In this document: positions 1-6,936 of the stretch, in pieces | How the letters are laid out: every line of letters begins with the position of its first letter | How positions within the stretch are numbered: the first letter of the stretch is position 1 | Assembly (NCBI GenBank): GCA_040880365.1 | Contig: JBBDIO010000249.1 | Coordinates: 1-13,017 of the forward strand | Direction: 5' to 3' | Length of the DNA: 13,017 nt | From: JBBDIO01 sp040880365 | GTDB lineage: Bacteria; Chloroflexota; Anaerolineae; Caldilineales; Caldilineaceae | Translations under genes and position numbers: made by a program | The notes under the pieces: generated by a model | What the model saw: the letters and a program-made list of their open reading frames with translations, nothing else | The model's database searches: none | What the model was told of the DNA's origin: nothing

Positions 1-13
1 TATAGTAGGAGAG

Positions 14-86
<73 letters not shown>

Positions 87-98
87 AGCTTAATTACA

Positions 99-133
99 AG
101 TCTCTATTATACGGAATCTGTCTTTTCCGTCAA
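99..133 (-). promoter_or_regulatory. Sigma-70 type promoter of tRNA-Lys
   Basis: On the minus strand TTGACG (128-133) is followed after 16 bases by a perfect TATAAT (106-111). Transcription would begin near position 99, about a dozen bases before the mature tRNA 5' end. The match to consensus is 11 of 12, as expected for a strong stable-RNA promoter. Confidence 0.8.
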
Positions 134-250
134 ACTGACATGCTGGGGAATGTGCACAAAACCCGCTTCCGCTATAGGATTGGGGATTAGAAATGGAGAG
201 GTTCAGCCAATCAATTCCACAGATCAAGTCCACAGAAAGCAAGGTTCGCT

Positions 251-1513
251 ATGGGTGATTCCCTGGCACGTTACGCCGAATTGATCATCAGAACCGGCAT
301 CAATTTGCAGCCGGGTCAATCGGTGCGCATTGGCGCCGAACTGGCGCACCGCGGCCTGGTGCGTCAGCTGGCAGCCCACGCCTATCAGGCGGGCGCGCGC
401 TATGTTCAAGTAGACTGGCAGGATTCGCTCACCATCAAGCAACGCCTGCTGCATGGCAAGCCCGACGATCTCACATTCTTCCCCGAGTACGAAGTCGTCC
501 GTCATCAGGAAATGGTAGATGACGGCTGGGCGCGCATTGCCCTGGTCGGCCCCGAAGCGCCCGATGCGTATGATGATGTGGACCCCAGCGCCATGCGCAC
601 GGCAAACAGTGCGCGCGCCAAGGCCCTCAAATTCTACATGCAGGCCATGATGGCAAACCACCAGCAATGGTGTGTCGCCGGAGCTGTCACACCGGCGTGG
701 GCGGCCAAAGTCTTTCCCGATCTGCCCGCGCACGAAGCCGAAGCCCAGCTGTGGAACGTGATTTACCATACCTGCCGCATCAATACACCCGACCCTGTTG
801 CCGCGTGGTCTGCGCACGACCGCCGGCTGAAAGCGGCGGTTCAATTTATGACCGACCATAAGATTCAAGGCGTGCGCTTTGTGGATCGCGAAACCGATGC
901 CGACGGCAAACCGCGCACCGACCTGACCGTTTGGCTCACGGCTCATCCCCAGTGGATCGGCGCTGCCGCTGCCACACCTGCCGGTATCACATTCTTCCCC
1001 AATATGCCCACCGAAGAAATCTTCTCCACGCCCGACGCCAACCGCACCGAAGGTTACGCCTGGCTCTCCAAGCCGGCTTTTCCCTTCGAACGCGAAGTCC
1101 GCAATGCGCGCTTTGTCTTTGAAAAAGGCCAGGTCGTGAGCTACACGGCTGAAGTAGGTCAGAATGTGCTCGACCAATACTTCGAAATCGAAGGAACCCG
1201 GCGTCTGGGCGAGGTGGCGCTGGTTGATGTGCGCTCGCCGGTCAATCAGGCAGACGTCGTCTTCTACGAAACACTTTACGATGAAAATGCCGCCTGTCAC
1301 ATTGCCTTTGGGCAGGCCTATCCCGATGGCGTTGTCAACGGCAATAGCCTCTCTGAAGACGAATTGACCGCGCTGGGCGTCAACAAATCCGACGCACACC
1401 AGGATGTGATGATTGGCACCGCCAGTATGGACGTCATTGGCCTGTGCGCCAACGGCGACACGGTCCCGGTTATGAACCAGGGCCAGTTTGTCGACGCCAT
1501 CGCCGCCGGGTAA
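251..1513 (+). CDS. M29 family metallo-aminopeptidase (aminopeptidase T / AmpS-like)
   Basis: The 420-residue protein is full length for MEROPS family M29, cytosolic dizinc or dicobalt aminopeptidases that release N-terminal residues in peptide turnover. There is no signal peptide. The N-terminal half (about 1-200) is the structural domain. The C-terminal half holds the metal site in the expected order: NMPTEE (E255), LGE (E321), H350 and Y357 in the CHIAFGQAYP stretch, and H383/D385 in AHQDVMIG. The spacings 66, 29, 7, 26 and 2 agree with the ligand spacing I remember for the staphylococcal enzyme AmpS. All key residues are present, so the enzyme should be active. The ATG at 251 has a modest AAGG about eight bases upstream. 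The gene appears monocistronic: the divergent tRNA is on one side and a strong terminator follows. Substrate preference within the family (leucine, arginine or other) cannot be read from sequence. Confidence 0.95.
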   Translation: MGDSLARYAELIIRTGINLQPGQSVRIGAELAHRGLVRQLAAHAYQAGARYVQVDWQDSLTIKQRLLHGKPDDLTFFPEYEVVRHQEMVDDGWARIALVGPEAPDAYDDVDPSAMRTANSARAKALKFYMQAMMANHQQWCVAGAVTPAWAAKVFPDLPAHEAEAQLWNVIYHTCRINTPDPVAAWSAHDRRLKAAVQFMTDHKIQGVRFVDRETDADGKPRTDLTVWLTAHPQWIGAAAATPAGITFFPNMPTEEIFSTPDANRTEGYAWLSKPAFPFEREVRNARFVFEKGQVVSYTAEVGQNVLDQYFEIEGTRRLGEVALVDVRSPVNQADVVFYETLYDENAACHIAFGQAYPDGVVNGNSLSEDELTALGVNKSDAHQDVMIGTASMDVIGLCANGDTVPVMNQGQFVDAIAAG

Positions 1514-1590
1514 TTCATAGCGATAGACCGTTTTCCGGTGAACTGGCATTCGAAGATCAAATGCGATAAGTTCTGTTTATTCCCCACCCC

Positions 1591-1624
1591 ACAGATCCGC
1601 CTGTATGTGCGGATCTGTTTTTTG
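1591..1624 (+). terminator. Rho-independent terminator after the M29 aminopeptidase
   Basis: A perfect 10-bp stem, ACAGATCCGC (1591-1600) with GCGGATCTGT (1609-1618), encloses an 8-base loop and runs into a T-tract that starts within the stem's last bases. It lies about 75 bases after the aminopeptidase stop and isolates that gene from the regulator downstream. Confidence 0.92.
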
Positions 1625-1633
1625 TTTATCAAG

Positions 1634-1671
1634 TTCAGTGATTTCCGAACAAACTGAAATTGCTGTACAAT
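1634..1671 (+). promoter_or_regulatory. Possible promoter and operator of the GbsR-like regulator
   Basis: TACAAT (1666-1671) is a good -10 element. The hexamer 17 bases upstream, TTCCGA (1643-1648), matches the -35 consensus at only three positions. A 6-bp inverted repeat, TTCAGT (1634-1639) with ACTGAA (1653-1658), brackets that -35 region. This is the usual place for an autoregulating MarR/GbsR-type protein to bind. The promoter is tentative and the operator is inference from position and symmetry only. Confidence 0.35.
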
Positions 1672-1753
1672 AGGCGTTATCGTCATTTGCACTTGCCCGT
1701 CGGCGCGAGAATACAGACACCGTCTCGGTATCAACACAGAAAATCGAACTATC

Positions 1754-2251
1754 ATGCAAAAAGCAGAAGAGACCTACATTGAAGAGAGTGCCCTGTTCCT
1801 GGAATCTATCGGGGTGCCGCGCATGGCAGGTCGCATCCTGGCCTGGCTGCTGATCTGCGAGCCACCCGAACAGACCATGCCCGATCTCACCCGCCATCTG
1901 CAAGCGAGCAAGAGCTCCATCAGCACCATGACCCGTATGCTCGTACAGTTTGGCATGGTCGAACGCGTCAGCCTGACGGGCGAACGCAAAGATTTCTACC
2001 GCATCAGTCCCGAATTCTGGTCACGTTCGCTCGAAACCGCCCAACGCAAATTCGACGGCTTCCTGCGCATGTCGCAGGCCGGTTTGGCGCTCATCGAGTG
2101 CGGTGCCGAGAACCCGGCCGAACTTGACAATCGCGGCCAGCGTCTGCAAGAAATGTATGAAGTCTACAATTTCCTCGCCGCATCATTCCCACAGCTTGTA
2201 GATGAATGGCGGCGACACCAACCGCGCGCGTCGGCCACGTCACAGGACTAA
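1754..2251 (+). CDS. GbsR/MarR-type winged-helix transcriptional regulator
   Basis: A 165-residue cytosolic DNA-binding protein. Residues about 10-40 begin with a helix and the IGVPRMAGRILAWLL stretch typical of GbsR-like regulators. The helix-turn-helix falls at about 42-70, with recognition helix KSSISTMTRMLVQFG. A wing follows at about 74-85 (TGERKDFYRIS). The C-terminal helices (about 88-155) would form the dimer interface. I see no metal-binding or phospho-acceptor site. The start at 1754 has no convincing Shine-Dalgarno sequence, but the family's N-terminal helix begins right there. It sits 103 bases before an ABC exporter operon on the same strand, the common arrangement for a local repressor of that exporter. 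That regulatory link is inferred from context; the family assignment is read from the fold pattern. Confidence 0.85.
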   Translation: MQKAEETYIEESALFLESIGVPRMAGRILAWLLICEPPEQTMPDLTRHLQASKSSISTMTRMLVQFGMVERVSLTGERKDFYRISPEFWSRSLETAQRKFDGFLRMSQAGLALIECGAENPAELDNRGQRLQEMYEVYNFLAASFPQLVDEWRRHQPRASATSQD

Positions 2252-2354
2252 CACAGCTGGACTAGCCAAGAGACTGGACATCACTCCACCTGGTTTGGTG
2301 CAACGGCAATTGTCACAGCACGACAAGGCAGTATCACCCAAAAGGAACTGGCTC

Positions 2355-3230
2355 ATGATACAAGTGCACGACCTGGTCTTTCAATATGACGGAACTTCTG
2401 CCGCCAACAGCGTGCCTGCGGTACGCAATATCAGTTTCGACATTGCCGAAGGTGAGATCTTCGGCTTCCTGGGACCCAGTGGCGCGGGCAAAAGCACGAC
2501 CCAAAAAATTCTGATTGGCCTGCTCAAAAACTATACAGGCGAAATTGCCGTATTGGGCAAGGACTTGCAGGCCTGGGGCAGCGACTACTACGAACAGGTA
2601 GGCGTGGGCTTCGAATTGCCCAACCACTACCAGCGGCTCACCGGACTGGAAAATCTCAATCTCTTTCGCGCGCTCTACCGTGGACCAACCCGCGACCCGC
2701 AGGAGTTACTCGACCTGGTGGGACTCGGCCCCGACGCCAATACGCGCGTCTCGGCCTATTCCAAGGGGATGCAAATGCGCCTGAACTTTGTGCGCGCCAT
2801 TCTCCACAATCCACGCCTGCTCTTTCTGGATGAACCCACCGCCGGGCTGGATCCCGTGAATGGACGCCGGATGAAAGATCTGATTCTGGATTTGCGCCGA
2901 GACGGCTGTACTGTGTTTCTCACCACCCACGATATGATGGTTGCCGATGAGCTTTGCGACCGTGTCGCCTTTATCGTGGACGGCCAAATCGCGCTCATCG
3001 ATTCGCCCCGCGCGCTGAAACTGCGCAACGGGCAACACCTGGTGCGCGTCGAATATCGCACCGCGGAGTCGGCCGCGGCCGCGACGACTGCCGATTTCCC
3101 GCTGGAAGGCGTGGGCAGCAATGCCGAATTTCTCGATCTCATCCGCACCCATCAAGTGGAAACCATCCACTCGCTGGAAGCCTCGCTCGAACACATCTTT
3201 ATTCAGGTGACGGGGAGAAAGCTTCAATGA
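2355..3230 (+). CDS. ABC-2 exporter ATP-binding subunit
   Basis: The 291-residue nucleotide-binding subunit powers the two membrane proteins encoded after it. Visible motifs are Walker A GPSGAGKST (40-48), an ABC signature in the variant form YSKGM (135-139), Walker B LLFLDEP with catalytic E160, D-loop AGLDP (163-167) and switch H192 in TTHDM. The Q-loop position reads GFELPNHY, with E87 where Gln is usual. Residues after about 225 form the poorly conserved C-terminal extension common in DrrA-like drug and polysaccharide exporters. I chose ATG 2355 because AAAGGA (2341-2346) lies eight bases upstream and the domain starts at once with IQVHDLVFQY. An in-frame start at 2202 would overlap the regulator and add residues unlike the family. 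The stop overlaps the next start by ATGA, so the two genes are translationally coupled. The substrate is unknown; drug or xenobiotic export is inference. Confidence 0.92.
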   Translation: MIQVHDLVFQYDGTSAANSVPAVRNISFDIAEGEIFGFLGPSGAGKSTTQKILIGLLKNYTGEIAVLGKDLQAWGSDYYEQVGVGFELPNHYQRLTGLENLNLFRALYRGPTRDPQELLDLVGLGPDANTRVSAYSKGMQMRLNFVRAILHNPRLLFLDEPTAGLDPVNGRRMKDLILDLRRDGCTVFLTTHDMMVADELCDRVAFIVDGQIALIDSPRALKLRNGQHLVRVEYRTAESAAAATTADFPLEGVGSNAEFLDLIRTHQVETIHSLEASLEHIFIQVTGRKLQ

Positions 3231-3937
3231 TCAACAACCGCATGTTTTCCACCATTCAATGGGATGTACGTCTGCAATTCCGTCAGGGTCTCTATTACGC
3301 GGCAATATTTGTGATCGTCGTCTGGCTTGTCGTCATGTCTTTGCTCTCGCGCGAAATGCGCGCGCTCTTTCTGCCGTTCGCCATTTTTATGGATCTATCC
3401 GTCTTCGGATTCTATTTCATGGCCGGTATGCTCTATCTGGAACGCGGCGAACGCGTGCTCGAAGCGCTGGTAGTCACCCCCCTGCCCCGCTACGGCTATC
3501 TGGTGGCAAAAATAACGTCGCTCACCCTGCTCGCCATTGTCATGAGCGCGCTGCTTGTTCTGCTGTTGCATGGCTGGCAGCTCAATTGGCCGCTCTTTAT
3601 CATTGGCGTGGGCTTGAATTCCTGGTTGCTGACGCTGGTGGGCTTCATTCTCGCGGCCCGCTACAATGGCATCAGTGACTTCATCATCCCGTCCATTGTC
3701 TACCTGATCCCCAGTCAATTGCCCTTGCTCTACTATTTTGGCATCTGGGATCACTGGCTGATCTATCTCGTCCCCACACAGCCCGCCATGATGTTGATTG
3801 AAGGCGCATTTCACCCCCTGGCGGCCTGGCAAATTGCCTATTCGGTGATCTATCTACTAGCTGCATCGGCGGGCGTCACCTGGTGGGCCATCCGCGTCTA
3901 TGACCGCTTTGTGGTGCGCGCCCAGGGCAAAACCTGA
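3227..3937 (+). CDS. ABC-2 exporter membrane subunit (first of two)
   Basis: A 236-residue integral membrane protein with about six predicted helices, at roughly 24-44, 50-68, 95-120, 125-145, 150-172 and 200-220. The cytosolic N-terminus (MINNRMFSTIQWDVRLQFRQ) holds an amphipathic WDVRLQ segment seen in this kind of subunit. The cytoplasmic loop LERGERVLEALVVTPLP resembles the coupling helix region of ABC-2 permeases, where a conserved acidic stretch precedes 'VTPL'. The ATG at 3227 overlaps the ATPase stop codon and has GGGGAGA ten or so bases upstream. A longer in-frame reading from 2954 lies inside the ATPase gene and is not used. Together with the ATPase and the next permease it would form a heteromeric exporter in the cytoplasmic membrane. 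Size and order match the Rv2686c-Rv2688c type of fluoroquinolone exporter as I remember it, but the substrate here is not known. Confidence 0.87.
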   Translation: MINNRMFSTIQWDVRLQFRQGLYYAAIFVIVVWLVVMSLLSREMRALFLPFAIFMDLSVFGFYFMAGMLYLERGERVLEALVVTPLPRYGYLVAKITSLTLLAIVMSALLVLLLHGWQLNWPLFIIGVGLNSWLLTLVGFILAARYNGISDFIIPSIVYLIPSQLPLLYYFGIWDHWLIYLVPTQPAMMLIEGAFHPLAAWQIAYSVIYLLAASAGVTWWAIRVYDRFVVRAQGKT

Positions 3938-4003
3938 TATGCAAGCCAACCGTCCAGCCAACCAACTGTGCAGGTTCGTCTATCTTTTCGGGAGAGTGAT
4001 GCC

Positions 4004-4732
4004 ATGACTACTGCTGTCCGCGCCCTAACCGTCGCCGATTGGCGCAATATACGCCGCGATTCGCTGCTCCAGTTCGTATTGATCTATCCATTTATTCTGG
4101 GCATTGGCATGCGCTGGCTCATACCCTTTGTGACCACCGCATTGGCGGATCGCTACGACATCACCCAATACAACCATCTGCTGGCAGGCTTCTTTGGGCT
4201 GTTGATTGTGCCTGCGCTGGTGGGCATCGCTATCGGCTTTCTGCTGCTGGACGAACGCGACGACCGCACCCTGAGCGCGCTGCAGGTGACGCCGCTCAGC
4301 CCCGGGGCCTATCTGGTCTATCGGCTGGGATTTCCCGCGCTGATCAGCGTGATCTCGGTGCTCATCGTCATGCCCCTGATGAACATTGTCCCCGTCAATG
4401 TCTATCGCCTGTTGCCCATGATGTTGGTCGCCGCCATGGAAGCGCCCATTTTTGCCCTGTTCCTGGCGACCTTCGCCCACAACAAAGTGCAGGGATTGGC
4501 CCTGATGAAAGCCGCGGGCATCACGCTCATCATCCCGTTCATTTCCTGGTTTATCCCCGCGCCGTGGCAATGGTTCCTGGGCATCATACCCACGTTTTGG
4601 CCCGTCAAGAGCTATTGGCTTATGGTCAGCGGTGACACCTATTGGCCCCATCTGCTCGTAGGCATTGCCCTGCACGCGCTGGTGCTCTGGCTGCTGGTGC
4701 GGCGCTTCTATGTCACGGCCTATCGCACCTAG
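4004..4732 (+). CDS. ABC-2 exporter membrane subunit (second of two)
   Basis: A 242-residue membrane protein with about six helices, roughly at 20-42, 58-85, 105-128, 135-160, 168-190 and 210-232. Its loop LLLDERDDRTLSALQVTPLSPGAYL is the ABC-2 coupling region and is parallel to the LERGERVLEALVVTPLP loop in the preceding gene, so the two subunits are divergent paralogues that probably pair as a heterodimer. ATG 4004 is preceded by GGAGAG (3991-3996) at seven bases. An in-frame GTG at 3968 has no ribosome site and is rejected. It lies 66 bases after the first permease on the same strand with no terminator between, so both are very likely in one transcript. There is no sign of truncation. Confidence 0.87.
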   Translation: MTTAVRALTVADWRNIRRDSLLQFVLIYPFILGIGMRWLIPFVTTALADRYDITQYNHLLAGFFGLLIVPALVGIAIGFLLLDERDDRTLSALQVTPLSPGAYLVYRLGFPALISVISVLIVMPLMNIVPVNVYRLLPMMLVAAMEAPIFALFLATFAHNKVQGLALMKAAGITLIIPFISWFIPAPWQWFLGIIPTFWPVKSYWLMVSGDTYWPHLLVGIALHALVLWLLVRRFYVTAYRT

Positions 4733-4735
4733 GGC

Positions 4736-4795
4736 ACTTGCATCCCGTGTAGTTGCACCCAACATAGGTGCACCCAGCGAAGTTGCACGCGCCGT
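4736..4795 (+). repeat. Four 15-bp imperfect direct repeats before mmuM
   Basis: Four units of exactly 15 bases start at 4736, 4751, 4766 and 4781. Each begins A-(C/G)-(T/G)-TGCA followed by C-rich bases; the consensus core is AGTTGCACCC. Units 2 and 3 share TGCACCCA, and unit 3 contains the palindrome GGTGCACC. The array begins four bases after the permease stop and ends 28 bases before the mmuM start. It may be a decayed minisatellite or a set of helically phased protein sites. The sequence alone does not decide between them. Confidence 0.7.
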
Positions 4796-4823
4796 CGGCC
4801 CACCACGTGAGGAGTTGCTATCC

Positions 4824-5789
4824 GTGTCCAATGTTCTGCAAACAGTGCTGGAAACCCAGGGCTATGTCGTGCTCGACGGCGCCCTTGCCACTGAATTGGA
4901 AGCGCGCGGCGCAGACCTGCAAGATCCGCTCTGGTCGGCGCGCGTCCTGCTCGACGCGCCCGATCTGGTGCGCCAGGTCCACGCCGACTATTTCCGCGCC
5001 GGCGCCGATATTGCCATCACAGCCAGCTACCAGGCGACCTTTGCGGGGCTGGCGGCGCGGGGGCTGGATCGCGCGGCGGCGGCGCGTCTGCTTCAACAAA
5101 GCGTGCGCCTGGCCCAGGCGGCCCGCGCCGAATTCTGGGCCGACCCCACAGCGCGCGAAGGGCGCGCATTCCCGCTGATCGCCGCGTCCATCGGACCCTA
5201 TGCCGCATATCTGGCCGACGGCTCCGAGTATCGCGGCGACTATTCCTTGTCGCAGGCCGAGTTGGTGGCGTTTCATGGAGATCGCCTGGCCGCGCTGGTC
5301 GCGGCCCAACCCGACCTGCTGGCCTGTGAAACCATTCCCTGCCAGATAGAAGCGCTGGCGTTGCTCGAAGTGCTGGCAGACCAGGCCACGCACACACCAA
5401 ACATGCCCCCGGCCTGGCTCAGCTTTGCCTGTCGCAACGACCACCAGCTCAACAGCGGTGAATCGTTTGCCGAGGCCGTAGCCACTGTGCAAGGTGCTCC
5501 GCATATCGCCGCGATTGGCATCAATTGCACCGCGCCGCAATATATCGCAGGGCTGTTGCAGATTGCCCGCGCCCACACGGATAAACCGCTACTCGTCTAT
5601 CCCAACCGGGGCGAACGCTGGGACGCGCGCGCGCGGTGCTGGATTGCCGACCCCGACGCCCCCGCCCTCGCAGACTACCTGGCCGCGTGGCGCGCGGCGG
5701 GAGCCGTGGGCATTGGGGGGTGCTGTCGCACCGGCCCTGCCGACATCCAGCGCATAGCCGCGCGCCTGCGTCCCTCCACTCCAGCGTAA
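4824..5789 (+). CDS. mmuM: Homocysteine S-methyltransferase
   Basis: The 321-residue protein is the usual length for stand-alone MmuM-type enzymes. These transfer a methyl group from S-methylmethionine (or S-adenosylmethionine) to homocysteine, giving methionine in the cytosol. The TIM-barrel features appear in order: LDGALATELEARGADL (about 18-33), ITASYQATF (65-73), IAASIGPYAAYLADGSEYRG (119-138), ACETIP (168-172), GINCTAP with zinc ligand C235, YPNRGERWD (259-267) and GGCCRTGP with zinc ligands C300 and C301. All three zinc cysteines are present, so the enzyme should be functional. The start is taken as GTG 4824 because GAGGAG (4809-4814) sits nine bases upstream and the domain begins within 15 residues. 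No amino-acid permease gene of the mmuP type lies beside it. It follows the exporter genes by 91 bases on the same strand, but the repeat array between them leaves co-transcription open. Confidence 0.94.
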   Translation: MSNVLQTVLETQGYVVLDGALATELEARGADLQDPLWSARVLLDAPDLVRQVHADYFRAGADIAITASYQATFAGLAARGLDRAAAARLLQQSVRLAQAARAEFWADPTAREGRAFPLIAASIGPYAAYLADGSEYRGDYSLSQAELVAFHGDRLAALVAAQPDLLACETIPCQIEALALLEVLADQATHTPNMPPAWLSFACRNDHQLNSGESFAEAVATVQGAPHIAAIGINCTAPQYIAGLLQIARAHTDKPLLVYPNRGERWDARARCWIADPDAPALADYLAAWRAAGAVGIGGCCRTGPADIQRIAARLRPSTPA

Positions 5790-5813
5790 GCGTAGACGCT
5801 TGCTCGGCGCGCC

Positions 5814-5852
5814 AATAAAAATCATCCCACAGGCAGGTACCTGCGGGATGAT
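5814..5852 (-). terminator. Rho-independent terminator of the minus-strand block
   Basis: Stem arms at 5821-5833 and 5840-5852 enclose a 6-base loop. In minus-strand RNA all 13 pairs form, one of them G-U, and the stem is followed by UUUUUAUU (5821 down to 5814). In plus-strand RNA the same position is an A-C mismatch and no U-tract follows. It therefore fits as the end of the CaCA exchanger transcript and only poorly as a terminator for mmuM. Confidence 0.85.
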
Positions 5853-5855
5853 CTG

Positions 5856-5876
5856 GACTCAATCTGAGTTTGAGTC
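5856..5876. other. Small hairpin between converging genes
   Basis: GACTCAA (5856-5862) pairs perfectly with TTGAGTC (5870-5876) around a 7-base loop. On the plus strand it is followed by TTAAATT, a weak U-rich tail, so it may help end the mmuM transcript. It is otherwise unassigned. Confidence 0.4.
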
Positions 5877-5931
5877 TTAAATTGTAGATCTCAGTGGACA
5901 ATCAACGGGAACAACCGCAAGGGCGCTATGC

Positions 5932-6924
5932 CTACGCCGGCCCGCCATTCGCCGTGAACAGCCAGATTGTGTAAGTAAAATACGCAACCAGCAACACAAA
6001 ACCCTGCCAGCGCTGAATCTTGCGCGGCTTGATCAGCACAAAGACAAATACCAGCAATGTAAAGCCTAGCATTATCGGGAAATCTAGTGCGCGCATGACC
6101 AGCGGCACGGGGATGGGGTTGATGATGGACGCCAGTCCCCCGATAAACAGCATGTTGAACAGATTGCTGCCCACCACATTGCCCACGGCAATGTCGCCTT
6201 CGTTGCGCCGCACTGCCACCACAGTCGTAGCCAATTCGGGCAGACTGGTGCCCACGGCGACCAACGTCAGCCCGATGACCAAAGGGCTAATTCCCGCCGC
6301 CAGCGCCAACGATTCTGCCGATTCTACCAGCCACTGTGCGCCCAGCACCAGACCCGCCAGACCGCCAATCACCATGAATATTTCAATCCAGATATTGCCG
6401 TTGTGGACGATAGGCACTTCTTCGAGGCCGGGCACCGCATGGCCCGTGCGCGCCGACGTATAGCTGCGATAGGTAAACGCCACCAGCCCGACCAGCAGAA
6501 TAATGCCTTCCACCCGACTGATCTGCCCATTCCAGCTGAAGCCCATAAAGAGCAGCGAAACCAACACAAGCAAGGGAAATTCAAAGCGAATCAAGCCGCG
6601 CTCCACGTTGATGGCTGCAATGACACCCGCCACCCCCAGAATCAGGCCTAGATTGGCAATGTTGCTGCCCACAATGTTCCCAATCGCGATGGTACTCCCC
6701 GCGCGGTCGCCCATGTTGGCAATCACCGAAACCAGCAATTCCGGCAGACTGGTGCCAAAGGCCACTACGGTCAGACCGATCACCACCGCCGAGATATTCA
6801 GGCGCGCGGCAATGCTGCTGGAGCCTTTGACCAGATAATTTGCGCCGGCGACCAACAATACAAACCCCGCCAGAAAATAGACACCATCCATCAACAGTTC
6901 CGGAGAAATACCATTCACAAACAT
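5932..6924 (-). CDS. CaCA-family Na+/Ca2+ (K+-dependent type) exchanger
   Basis: A 330-residue inner-membrane antiporter with ten predicted helices in two inverted halves. Each half carries the diagnostic alpha repeat. Alpha-1 has GTSLPEL (57-63) and IGNIVGSNIAN (81-91); alpha-2 has GTSLPEL (225-231) and VGNVVGSNLFN (248-258). The glutamates of both GTSLPE motifs and the Asn/Ser pairs of both GSN motifs, which bind ions in the archaeal homologue of known structure, are intact. A hydrophilic loop at about 155-180 joins the halves. The size is that of bacterial YrbG-like members. The start at 6924 uses an AGGA that overlaps the stop codon of miaB, only 12 bases upstream, so the gene is translated from the miaB transcript. 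M12 is a possible alternative start without a better ribosome site. Export of Ca2+ against Na+ or H+ is the family role; the exact ions are not readable. Confidence 0.93.
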   Translation of the reverse strand: MFVNGISPELLMDGVYFLAGFVLLVAGANYLVKGSSSIAARLNISAVVIGLTVVAFGTSLPELLVSVIANMGDRAGSTIAIGNIVGSNIANLGLILGVAGVIAAINVERGLIRFEFPLLVLVSLLFMGFSWNGQISRVEGIILLVGLVAFTYRSYTSARTGHAVPGLEEVPIVHNGNIWIEIFMVIGGLAGLVLGAQWLVESAESLALAAGISPLVIGLTLVAVGTSLPELATTVVAVRRNEGDIAVGNVVGSNLFNMLFIGGLASIINPIPVPLVMRALDFPIMLGFTLLVFVFVLIKPRKIQRWQGFVLLVAYFTYTIWLFTANGGPA

Positions 6925-6936
6925 GCAGGCAAAATC

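Noticed and set aside
224..1549. Long minus-strand open frame opposite the M29 aminopeptidase
   Set aside because: It mirrors codon bias of the real gene on the other strand. Its translation is Gly/His/Arg-rich with no family pattern, while the plus-strand frame has every metal ligand of M29.
2202..2354. Upstream in-frame extension of the ABC ATPase
   Set aside because: It would overlap the regulator gene and has no ribosome site. The conserved domain and a good Shine-Dalgarno sequence point to ATG 2355.
4736..4795. CRISPR-like array
   Set aside because: The units are 15 bases, contiguous and imperfect, with no spacers and no cas genes in the window.
4665..4823. Upstream in-frame extension of MmuM through the 15-bp repeats
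   Set aside because: The start would lie inside the permease gene, and the added residues match nothing in the family. GTG 4824 has a strong GAGGAG at the right distance.
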